Positions 22,507 through 33,784 of a stretch of 64,000 nt of DNA are shown here, in pieces; positions within the stretch are counted from its first letter, which is position 1; each line of letters starts with the position of its first letter. The translations under genes were made by a program, and so were the position numbers. Under the pieces are notes generated by a model. That model did no database searches, had not been told where the DNA came from, and saw only the letters and a list, made by a program, of their open reading frames with translations. This DNA comes from Marchantia polymorpha subsp. ruderalis (Eukaryota; Streptophyta; Marchantiopsida; Marchantiales; Marchantiaceae). The DNA lies in contig AP031355.1 in the NCBI GenBank assembly GCA_037833965.1, forward strand, positions 18,191,501-18,255,500, given 5' to 3'.

Positions 22507-25500
22507 TTACACAGTTGTGTACTCAATCCCTACAGGTGCTGGTTCAAAGTCCAGCGCAGCGTCTGCAACCTTGGGATCCATTGTCGGCAATCTCTTGTTG
22601 AGCTCGGTCAGAGCAGGTCCAACCTCACAGATTCGAGCTGAGCACTGTCTTCCGGACAAGGTAGCTCCCTCCATACTATCAATGTAATCCTGCATAAACC
22701 AGACGTATACATGAAAAACTTCTGTACTTGAAGGTCGAAGCCTCGATGGTAAGATGCATATGATGAAACCAAACCAGGTCACTGGACAAACGACTTGACA
22801 ATTGATGGACGGGCAGGATTTGGTTCCATGGTGGAGGTAATTACCTGTTTTGTGTAAGAACCTGCTAAGAAAAAGTTGGGAATTGGAGTTTTCTGATCAG
22901 GACGGAAAGGATCCATTCCTGGAGCTTCTCTGTATAAAGACTGACCGATCTTTACCACGGATGACCATGTCATCTCCAACCCTCGGGCTGAAGGGAAGAG
23001 GTTCATAACCTGCATGTAGTTCCACCTTCGAGTTTAAGCATGATACATGGACATGGGAGTGAGTATATGACAAGAAAAAACATTCCAGAACTTTCATCCA
23101 CTTATAAGCGGACAGCTACTTCAGTCAGATTCATGGTGCAGTTGTGAACCTGTTCGTTGACTTTCTCCACAATCTTGTCATTCGTCAACGGCATATACGG
23201 ATCTCCAGGCGTGAGTACCAGCCTGTTTGAATTGGCAGGATTTTGTTAGTTTCTGTGTGGAGTACACCCGCATCGCTGTGAAAATGACGACACACATTTT
23301 CGATCAACAGCAACAAAATCACCGAATGCGCTGGGATCTATCCCCAATTATGAATCAAGGCTTGTTCGGGTGCGTACTGCATCAGGGAACCTTCACCAGG
23401 CTTGTAGTAATCCAGTGGAGATGTCAGGGCAAGATCAGCAAAACAGGAGAAGTCGGCATCGGCTGAATATAGCAGATTGTCCATACCCTCAGCTCGTTTC
23501 AACTGCCTGCGCAATGAGACATTTACGCTTTCTAGTTAACTCTGACTCGCAACTTGCTCGACAATAACCTCAGTCACATAGCTCCGCAACTCATGTACAG
23601 ATCAAGCTCACTTTACTCGAAGGTCTCAAGATTGAGATCTTACCTTGATTTCTCGATATCTTGCATTTCGGTCACCCAACCGTTGTATCTAAGTTGCACT
23701 GTCACAACTGGAACTCCAACCAGCTTATAGATGTTGTCAAATGATTCATACTCACGCCATTGAGCTGGTAGCAATCTCTTGATTCCGGGAATATCGAGAG
23801 CTGTGATACGTTGAAATATATGGATCAGCTAGGAAAAGATCTCAACCAGATATTGCAACACTCGCTTCGATAATCCACCTGTCAACTTGCTGCAATGGTC
23901 TACACAGACTTTCACAATGATCGTATCCCCCGCAACAACACTCAGGAACACACGGGGATTTCGAACAACGCTATCAAAATCTGAAATTTAAGGCAACCCG
24001 ACGCAAGATTACCAAACTTTTAATGACGGAGTGTTGTTTACCAGCAACGTAAGCGTCGGCGGTCACGATCTTCTTCTCCGTAGCCTGGACAAACAACACT
24101 CCATGAGGTCGTCTATATAATTAATCAAGGATAATGATCATCAACCTTGTTTTCTTCATTTGCATCTGGAGTAAAAGGAACTTTCACAACAGAACACACT
24201 CGCAATACTAACTGCAGCATATTCAGAAAGGCGTATGGCATTATACGGCAACTCTGGCAGGAATGCTTATGCTCAGAGACACCTCGAAGAAGGAACGACA
24301 GAATCTGTGTTTCTCCAAAACCCAGGATATCTTCCCTAACACGACTTCTCAATGACACGTGTTTCCAAAATGTGTTTCATACTGTAAATACGTGTTTTAC
24401 CTTTGACATCACAAATCCAGACACGAAGGGTGTTCCATCTTCTGTACGATCATACAGCACTTCTCGGCAACCCCATCTTGTGTGGATTCTGCATTTATCC
24501 AAGGAATTTCAACGGACGAATATTTGCGAAACAACTAAAGAACCTCAAAAATAAGCCTCAAGAAGATCTATCGCGCTTGATTTTCACACAGTCTAGCACA
24601 TAATATCACAACAGCTGCCATCTCCTAAACTGATAATTTCGATATATGCGTGATTCAATAGCAGGAAAAGCTTGTAAGGAGATTTCAGCGGATTTCGTAA
24701 AGAGAAGCCCCTTGACCAACCTGCCACCCTTATCCTTGATGTACTGACTGATGGGTCCGCTGAGGCGAAGATCAGGAGATCCATTTAGCATGCGCAGAAG
24801 TGATGCTTCGGTTTTGGTTGCAAAGAAGGCAAAAATTGTCAACATACAACGAGCACTGATGTTGTCACAGTCGATGAAGCCCAAGGCATATGCAATTGGA
24901 TCCCACATTCTTTTGATGCTAGAACGGTTCCCACCATGGCCGATGAACCAATCCGAGAAACTTATCTGAAGAAAGCAAAGTTGCACTTTAATTAGTCCCT
25001 TAATTGTTGAGCTACTCAGGTTGAGTGACAAGAGGAAATTGCTGTTGATGAATCACCTCATCTAGGTTACGAATGTCCCGCATTGCGCCTTCTGGATCGA
25101 CAAGGGCCCTCACAACTGGACTGGTTGACAGAGCCAACGCATTTCTGATCTTGTCATACAGCTGCACAGTCAATGCAGGGTATTGCGTTATTACACAATA
25201 ACCTTAAGCATAAAGAACACTTCATATAACCACCAGAGGCCAGCCCTCGTTCCCATCAAAGAACAAGCTTCAACAGGCCCTGATCATATTCAGCTTCCGT
25301 AAATTGATACCACTTACCCCGAGCTGATTTGTTGTGGCAAAAGCTTTCAAACCGTGGAAAGGAGCACCCACCAAAAATCTGAAATCCAGCTCTGTACAAT
25401 TACAGAAACAAGTAAAAAAAGTGTGGAATACTCACAAGATGTACGGAACTTCGAAACAGTGATCAATTCTATGGTCGAAGAAAGACAGTTGTTCAACTGC

Positions 25501-27169
25501 GTGAAAAAAGATAAAAATCATGGGCCTAGTATATAAATGAAATTTCCAGTCAAATCTCGGACTGTTACTTACCACCAACGTTTCCACCTTTGTTGATGAA
25601 GGTGTGAGTGTGGTCTTTCACCAACAAATTGTCGTCACCACCGACCTACAGGACACCCGATCCAATACAGTCGAGTCAGATAAGTTGACTCTCATGCCAA
25701 TACACTGTTGAATGAAGTCAAGCATCGTAGTAAGCATACTGGCCCGGAAGACCTTGAAATTAAAACACAGACTGTGTCCGCTACTCTCAAGGAGCAAACC
25801 TTGGTCAGCAGTCGGAAGAGATTGTTGTAGCAACCAAAGAAGACGTGGAGACCCATTTCAATGTGGTTTCCTCCCTTGTCCACGTACGAACCTACTTTGC
25901 CACCAATAAAAGGTCGAGCCTCATATATATCAACCTGGATAGAACACATATGCCAATGATTTAACTTATCGGGCCAAGGACGAACAGCAGATCAGATGTA
26001 TTTATCGCTCCATAAGAGCTGAGCCACTGGCCTATCCAGTCGGTAACAAGCATCAACATTGCTATAGCGATCTAAGGCAACAATTTTCACGACAACTGTG
26101 ATTGCTCCTCCACCAGACTATATCACGGTATTGGTCGAGCGCTTCTGTACACGAAATCCGCTCCCTACAATTCATCTATGAAAACTACTTCTCGACACAA
26201 ATGTGGATTAGAACATATTCCCGACCTCGTGTCCTTGATCCAGAAGCTCGACAGCAGTCGACATACCGGCCAGACCACAGCCAATAATGGCCACCTTCAG
26301 CTTCGGCCCGTTGTACTTCTCGGGCTCTGGAGGAAAAAGGCCCTTGGGAGCTGACAGGTCAAAGGCAACCACAGGCGGATTCAGCATGAAATTCAATGAG
26401 AGGTCAGATTCTTGAACAGACTTCACTTCACGTCGTCCTAAAATTCATTGATGAGTGAACAGCCTAAGAAGGTCATTGACCTCACGTTCCGCAACTAATA
26501 TCTTCATCTCTACGGACCAACCATGTATAAACCCGTTTTCCTACAGCCTTATACATTTTGTAACCTGATATTCTTTGATTTAAGCAACAATTCGGAGACA
26601 CTTCAGTCTCGAAAAGCTGAATATCACTCCTGAAAACAATTCGAGGTTCAATTGTTTCTCAAAAATAATCTTCTACAACTGATCATGTTTGCATACTTGC
26701 AAAGTCATGCCCGATCCGACTGTAAAACCTGTAAATGAACTGACTTTGAAGAGAAGCCATAATGTTCATGATACAAGAATAGTATCACGAGAATTCGTAG
26801 CCAATGACCTCAATGGAGAAGCAAAGCTGAGACGTTCGTAGAAAATTTCGTACTGGGCCATATTGTTCACACACTTTTTATTGGAAAGAATTGGGGGCAT
26901 CATCCTCGTGGTTTCAGACGACGCAGAGGAGACGTACCTGCACGGCTCATGTCCGAGACCATAGATTGCAAAGAGCTGGAGACTCGAAGGTGTACTCTTC
27001 TGGTGGACTTGGCTCCATATCTGCTGCAGGATCTAAGTGATACGGGGAACTTGTTCAGAAATTGGGTGGACAGAAGCCCCGGTTTCGTGCACTGCGAGTT
27101 GGTGCATGCAGAGGGAGGGCTCGCCATAGCCGCAGCAGTGGTCATGGTCGCGCCAATTGCTGTACCCAT
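22507..27169 (-). CDS. ZDS: Zeta-carotene desaturase, plastidial
   Basis: Fourteen exons, in transcript order: 27169-26938, 26437-26226, 25934-25800, 25645-25573, 25391-25318, 25161-25057, 24965-24721, 24488-24401, 24084-24042, 23800-23644, 23506-23378, 23222-23150, 23009-22845, 22689-22507. They total 1914 nt, 637 residues plus stop, with every phase consistent. The enzyme desaturates zeta-carotene via neurosporene to (pro)lycopene in the plastid and passes electrons to plastoquinone. Residues 1 to about 75 are Ser/Thr/Arg-rich and fit a transit peptide. The FAD dinucleotide motif is at about 125-135 ([11 protein letters not shown]), with [16 protein letters not shown] next. Family blocks follow: [48 protein letters not shown], and the C-terminal carotenoid-binding/FAD block [19 protein letters not shown]. 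No stop or frameshift is seen. The C-terminus after KRLP is longer than usual. Confidence 0.97.
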
Positions 27170-28930
27170 TCCACTATTTGATCAAAAGTTGAGAAAAACC
27201 TCTCTAGAAGCTTGCAAAATTTAGCTTCTCATAGCTCAACCAGAGCTGCCCTGAAATCCCCCGCCTACTTTTCGTCAGTTCAAGCCTCTAAACCAATTCT
27301 ACAGCGGCAGCGTTCCACTACAATCCTCAATTCTTCAGAAAACCTCGTCACCTGCGAGCCAGAATCAACACATTGAGTGTCAGTCGTCACTTCTTCATCT
27401 TAAGTGACATATTGATAAACAACTCTCACATAAGTCAACAGCAGAGTCCTTCAGAGCCACATGGGGGAGACCCCCAAGGCCACAGGAGCTGCCGGTCTCT
27501 CCGCCCTGCGAGACACTTGTGCGTGCACAGTATACAGACGTACATAGTACGAGCTCCCGCATGGGAGTCAGAGAGATTTGCCCCGATTCAAAATATTCCT
27601 CCCCCAACAATACAATACTAAAATCTCGCCCTCTCAATTCACACTCTGCACAAGCCCCATCCATATACAACTCTCGAATTGCATGCCTCCCAGCCAGCGT
27701 GCGTGCCTGCCATTCGCTCGCCTCTCGGAATATCCAACACGAAATTGACGCCTACTCTACCACGGCTCCCCAGAGCAGTCGTAACATCCGAATCCCGAGA
27801 AAATCTTGTGTTTCACCTCCAAACGGCACTAGAGCTAACGAGCACGAGCACGAGCACGAGCATCCCAACCCGACTTACCCAAACGTGCCCTGTCCGGAGA
27901 AAGAAAGACTCGTCGTCGAGGCCACCCCCACCCTCGACAGTCTCACTATCTCGGAGAACGTGGCTCTATCAGTCCCTCTCTCCCTCCAGACACTCCCCGA
28001 GCTAAAGCTGATCTTGCCAGAGACGAGACAGGAACTCGAGCCCCCGCCCGGCCAACGGAGAGAGCAGAACAGAGGAGAGAGTAGTGGGGAAGGAGGGGAC
28101 TCAAGCCGCGTTGGCTTGCAAACCAGTACAGTACAGTATATCCAGAAAGTGAGGCCCAAACCACATCCGCCCTCGAGCTTCCCCCGGCCCCGCACCGGCT
28201 ACAAGGCGCCCCTGCGTCTTTAGAGCGCAGCCGTCTCCAAATTCCCGGACGCTCTACTCTACTGTACAGTACTTCCATGCCATCAAACGCGGACAAGGGA
28301 ACTTATCCCGCTCCCTAGCCCTCCCCCAACCCCAACCCCAACCCCTTACAACCCCCTTCCCGGTCACCGTCCTCGTTCCCGGTCACTATCCTCTCGTCGT
28401 CACCGGGTCGTCCGTCGTGGCTCGAGGGAGAGATCTGGTTCGCATGTGAGAGTATCTGGACGCCACGAGGGCGCTTCGAATAAGAAGAAGAAGAAGAAGA
28501 AGATGGTGCCTTTGGACATCGCTCTCGTGCGATCGGCGTTCGGCGTCCAGCGGCCGAAGGGAAGGATTGCGTCCGGCCTCTGATTCGCGAACTATTCTCG
28601 CGATTTCACCGAGTTCTGATTATGATGGTCACTGTGCGCCGACACGGGATTGCAGAAGCGAAGGAATCGTCCGACGCCACCCATGTTCCATATCCCCCGT
28701 TTGACTCGACATCGCTTTTGCTTTATTGCTCGGGGACTCTCTCTCTCTCGTCGACCGGCTTGTCAAATCTGTCTGTGGTCCGATCCACGAGATCCGATGC
28801 CCCTCGCCAATTCTGGTTTCTCAAGCATTTGCTGCACTTTGCGTCTGAGTCTTTGGTCAACGAGTGAATGCACGCTCTGCCCTTTTCTCTTCGAGATTCA
28901 TGCGTATAGTGACAAATGAGTATGAAATAA
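27170..28930. other. ZDS 5' flank, GC-rich with microsatellites
   Basis: This is probably the ZDS promoter and 5' UTR. It contains ACGAGC repeats at about 27839-27861, a CCCAAC-type repeat near 28320-28345 and an (AAG)n run at 28482-28502. A 234-codon plus-strand frame at 27519-28223 is Pro/Ser/Arg-rich with no domain and looks like a by-product of GC-rich DNA. Confidence 0.5.
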
Positions 28931-29643
28931 ATACATCTTTTATTCTATAATTTAATGTGGTCAATTTTTTATATGATTCCATATTATTTTCGAATATTTT
29001 TTATACATCTGTGTTGTTGCTTATGGTTTCAAATGAAATTGTGTATTATTTTGTTTCACTTCAGATTCTGGTATATATTGAGATTGTATGCAAATGAATG
29101 GCTTAGGATCCATTCCTCCACATGTGATTTGTTTCTCTTCATTCCTGCAAATTCATTGCAAAATATTCATGCTCTTCATTTCCACATGTGACGGATAATT
29201 ACTAGAAGTCAAATGTCTCGTGATCAACGAATACCTTGTGTATCTGCCACGATTACTCTGACTCTGCAGTGCTGTATACTTAATACATCTTTCACGTCAT
29301 GCACGTGGGCATATCCATAGGAAAAATACGTTGATAGTCAAATCCAAATAAAAATCTCAAAAGAAAGTCGCTTTTGTGTTTAGGAATATCTAACATGTTG
29401 TGTCATTCACCCAAAATTATCCTAGTATCGCTCGATCCAAATCACTGAAATTTCTAAAACCCTTGTGAATTATAAAAGGGTTACATGGATGGATCTAACG
29501 GAACAGTTAACATATGTTTTGGAATCAAAACATAAACTCACAGTTATGTGCTTCCTCTGAGGTTATCAAATTATGAAAAAGTATATAAACATATGATTAT
29601 AAAAAAAAGAGTGTATTCAAATAAACTAATCACATATTGAACT
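28931..29643. other. AT-rich intergenic DNA
   Basis: Nothing recognisable: no domain-bearing frame, RNA gene or repeat was seen before the target duplication at 29644. Confidence 0.6.
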
Positions 29644-29651
29644 CTATAATG

Positions 29652-30425
29652 CAGGACTCTTAAAATTTGGCAATTTATTTTTAGATGCCAGAATTGCCAA
29701 AATTAATTTGGTCAATTTGCCAAATTTAATCCGGTCAAAATTCCATACATCATATGAAATTTTGTCTATGGCAAATTTGGCAATTTAAAAAATCCAGGAA
29801 TAATAAATTAGGGTAGGATTGTGTTTTCAAGAAATAACCCGTGAGTGCAAGAAGTAAAAGAAGTAATCAGAAGTAGAGAGCAGATTGCACACAAAAGAAA
29901 GAGCAGAAGTGAGAAAATTACAGCTCACCGTACATTTCAATTAATTTATTTTTCTCATTTCAGTTCATTTTTTTAGCATGTTTGTTTTGATCATTGTGAC
30001 TATTTTTTTAACTGTAATACAAGGCACCAAGTATATTTCATATTTTTCCTTCACTTTTTCATTTTCATAGCATTTCTATAGCATGTTTGTTTTGATCATT
30101 GTGAGTCTTTTCTTGGCTAGATTATAAAGTCCAGGTACATTTCATATTTTTTTCATTCATTCAACGTTTCAAAATATCACATCTGATGAAAGCGACTTCT
30201 TCATGATCAAATGAGAGAAATTTGACTCCCGCACCAGCCTTACGAGACTTTCCTTGGCAGGTATTATACATGCGCAGCAATTCAAACGATTATCGCCAAA
30301 GCATGGAACAAAAAATATGAAATTACAGTGTTGATGCCAGAAATGCCAGAATTAAGTAAAAAAAAAAATTCCAGAATTATTTTGATGTTGGCAACCCTGG
30401 CATTTGCCAGAATTTAGTAGGCCTG
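29652..30425. mobile_element. Non-autonomous hAT-like DNA transposon, 774 bp
   Basis: The ends form imperfect terminal inverted repeats. The left end is CAGGACTCTTAAAATTTGGC and the right end, reverse-complemented, CAGGCCTACTAAATTCTGGC; they agree at 17 of the first 22 bases. The element is flanked by a perfect 8-bp direct repeat, CTATAATG, at 29644-29651 and 30426-30433. Eight-base target duplications and CAGG-type ends are typical of the hAT superfamily. Subterminal GCCAGAA and TTTGCCAA motifs recur near both ends, as expected for transposase-binding sites. No transposase frame lies inside, so mobility would need a transposase supplied in trans. Confidence 0.88.
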
Positions 30426-30710
30426 CTATAATGTCAACATGACTTCCATTTTACCTGATATTATCAAACGATCAAAATTCAATGATTCATACACAACAGA
30501 AACACTCAACGAAACAACATCTAATTTGATTTCTTTCCCGTATATAACACTAAGTAATGCTATCTACAGAAAATTAGAAGAGATTTCTTTCTACCATGAA
30601 ACTAATTTCGTCACAAACTTTGACATTTGGATTTGTTTTTGAAAGTGGAGAAGAAGTATATTCAGAAATGAAAATAAAAGATTACTCAACAGAGTCATTC
30701 AAGAAAGTCC

Positions 30711-30886
30711 ACATGACCAAGAGAATATGCTTAACTCGAATCTCTATATATGAATCATGCAAGCCCGAAGAAATATTTAGACAAGTTTTATTTTTTCCAC
30801 ATGACCAAGAGAATATGCTTAACTCGAATCTCTATATATGAATCATGCAAGTCCGAAGAAATATTTAGACAAGTTTTATTTTTTCC
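30711..30886. repeat. 88-bp exact-length tandem duplication
   Basis: 30711-30798 and 30799-30886 are identical except for one base (AGCCCG versus AGTCCG). Near-identity shows that the duplication is recent relative to the surrounding decay. Confidence 0.95.
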
Positions 30887-32200
30887 TTACATCACACCAA
30901 GACCAAGGACACTTGATCAACGTGGTGTTTTGAGATTCAGATTTGCATGTTGGAAACTGATGATTGTTGAGGTGATGAATGATGTAAGTTTGAGTATAAA
31001 TGTCAGGTTATATCGACTCCTACTCCTCCCTATTTATCAAGTTGGTATTTGCATTTTAAATAAGGACGTTGCATACACACTAGACATGCATGTCTTAGGG
31101 GAATTCATACATGTGAGTTGTTGGTTTTACAGAGAGTCATCATGTTCATCACCATGGAATGAAGCGTATGATTGAGCCATCAGAACATTACTGGTCTTGG
31201 CTTGCTGTGACAACCAAAACAATGTTATCTAAATGTGAGAGTGTTGTATCCTCAATCTCGGAATCCCGATTTTATTTCAGATTCATTCAATCAATACAAG
31301 CATAATTGTTTTGGACAATTTTTTCTTTGCCCAAGTATTGATCAATAATTCTATCTTAATCCACTGAATATATGATTTACGTAGATTCTTTTGTCCTAGA
31401 ATGTACCTCCGCACAATCTGATTAGTCTTTTCAAGTGGAAATGGCACATGGGGACATTAGTAATTTAGTTGTTAAGGTACTAACAGAGTATTGAAGATAG
31501 TCAGGTTCCTCAGGACCATATTTGTTTTAAAGAAGCGAGGAGAATCTATCTCTCCATCCTTACTCATTCTCGAGAGTAAAGGTATAATGGATATATTTTA
31601 GATTTAGATGGTTCTTTAGATATGCATCAACATTGGATATTCATGTTGTTAGACTTCCAGCAGTTATTGAATAGCGTTTCATGTTTTATCAACACGTTCA
31701 TGTTGTTTTATGTAATTTCATGACGCAAACAGCCAATTGCCAATGGAAATTATAAGATTCAAATGGATCATATATTTCCAATGTAGGATGCAACAGATTA
31801 TATCCTTTTGTGCAGCCTAAAAGCATATTAGTAGATCACTCTATTCACAATGATACAGCGATTCACTATTGGTTTTGTTATGCTTAGTCAAATGCACATT
31901 TACAGTCATACTTTAGGAGTACCAGAATTTCATATGTGCCTCGTAGAGATCATCACCAACTATCTGATAGTAGATTTATCACTAGATATGATAAAATAGT
32001 GGCAAAGACTGATCAGTTTTAGTGTAGTGTTTTGAGGATCTAGAAGTTACTTGTGCACATTGATCAGTTTAATTAATCCTTGAGTATAAAATTTGCAAGT
32101 GCCAAGGGTTTAGTGGAAGTAAGAACTGGACTTATTAGAGGTGGTGCGTGTTCAAGACATAAACTACCTCATCCCGGATCTGGGAACAAATTTCTTCAAA

Positions 32201-32229
32201 AACGTGCTCAGCACAAGACTGAGCACGTT
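32201..32229. other. Perfect 11-bp stem hairpin
   Basis: AACGTGCTCAG (32201-32211) and CTGAGCACGTT (32219-32229) are perfect reverse complements around the 7-base loop CACAAGA. Its function is unknown. Confidence 0.85.
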
Positions 32230-32700
32230 GTACATACTGTTGCTTATTCACACATCGCTTCCTAGGTACATATTACAAAACCAAAACCACATCGCATTAC
32301 AAGCATGAGTGGCATGAGCGAAGTGGATCTTTAGAAAGGCTTGGCCTAATATACCTACACCTAACAGTTGAGGCGTAGGTCTAATAAGGGTTTAGGGTCA
32401 AGTGTAAGAAGCCGCGGTTTCTTTCTCTCTTACGCTTCCGCTCAAGATGTTACTTCCCTTTCAGCCACTGCCCTTTCGCTCTACCTTTTAGTGGATTATA
32501 CTTTCATCGTCTTTGGCTTCCACTCCCCGGTTTTACTCTCTCAAAAGTGAGGGTTCACTGAAAATTCATGATCTTGGAGCATCCCGAAAACATTTTTGAC
32601 AGGGGTTCTCAAAACATCCAATGCCTCGAGTTTTCCAAGAGCATCCCACCTGAGTTACTTCTGCCAGCCACGAACACGGCATATAGAAAGAACAGTGCCA

Positions 32701-33784
32701 TTAAGCTCGTACTTGAATTTATGACACCCAAATCATCACACAATTGATCCTGCGACTCTCGACGAGTTTGCAATCATATAACACATAGTACCGCAGGTTT
32801 TCTGCAAGGCTGGAGGGTGTACAGAACCAGCTTCCTCGAACACAAGGAAGAAACAAACAATAGATTGTACACACACGGCGGAGACATGCATGTTTGCTCA
32901 TAACAGACATTGACATGTGAGGCATTCACATGGCACTGAATGACCTACTTGCTTGTTTCACCAACTTACAGCTCATACCACAGGAGGACTATCCTCAACC
33001 ACAGCATCAAATATTGCGAAGTTCGTCGGCGCAAAGGCATGACCTCTCTCCCTATACTCCATAATGATAGCAAACGTGGTCACTAAACCTGCCCTGGAGA
33101 TTGAAAAATCTGCATTTACAGCATGAAAACCGAACCCACTACAGTACTATATAGCCCACAGCTACGCCTCTGGTTTCCCTGATTTCCTTTCATCGGTAAT
33201 GTACATTTCAATGGTAAAGGAGGCTGATCTGTAATCAACTCAGCCTAAGCTACTTCTGCGTCCAGTAAACTAAAGCCACCATTAACAGAGCTTCCTGACA
33301 TCCCATTGTGATCTGTATACATTGCCTGCTTGCCTGACAGTTAACTAGCATGCTAATGGTCCCTACCGGTTGATCTACAATATAACGTTGCTCGCTTGCA
33401 TCCAACGAAAAGGTGCCAATGTTACCATGAAATCTGAACGGCACTTGAAGCCCATCAATCACACAAGTTACAACAATGGTAACTTCCAGGAACATTACAA
33501 GCCTGCCAAAACCTGCTCTCTTGGTCAAAGTGTTCTTCACACTGGTGAAAGAATGAATATGAATGCCCATCATCATGTTGACTAAGCAGTTACTCCACAC
33601 GGCCTGATGCAAACGGAGTGGGGAACATTTCAGACCCACGTCAGAAATCAAATGGTGGTTGTTTCCTTCTTGAGTTTGGTCCAATTAACAGCGGCATGAG
33701 TAAAGCAGACTAGTCCCTGCCCTGACGGTGACAGGGTTGGTCTGTCTTTCCCAATCAATGGAGAGAACTGTGTTATCACAGACT
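32701..33784. other. 3' flank of the PP2A B'' gene
   Basis: The stretch just downstream of the minus-strand stop at 33785 has gene-like composition and no recognisable reading frame. It probably contains the 3' UTR and possibly 3' UTR introns. The 144-codon minus frame at 33250-33684 has no domain. Confidence 0.5.

Larger units (their letters stand above)
30434..32700. other. AT-rich intergenic DNA with decayed, unidentified frames
   Basis: Frames at 30439-30642, 30596-30841 and 30750-31175 (plus) overlap and show no known domain. Two of them are products of a tandem duplication. From about 32080 to 32640 the base composition becomes more even, and an 11-bp-stem hairpin is present. I could not identify the origin of this stretch. 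Confidence 0.5.

Noticed and set aside
27519..28223. Plus-strand 234-codon frame upstream of ZDS
   Set aside because: Composition is Pro/Ser/Arg/Glu repeat-like, open frames exist on both strands, and no domain or splice structure supports a gene.
32080..32640. Mitochondrial insertion (NUMT)
   Set aside because: Composition hinted at it, but no organellar gene or motif could be recognised, so it is reported only as an open question.
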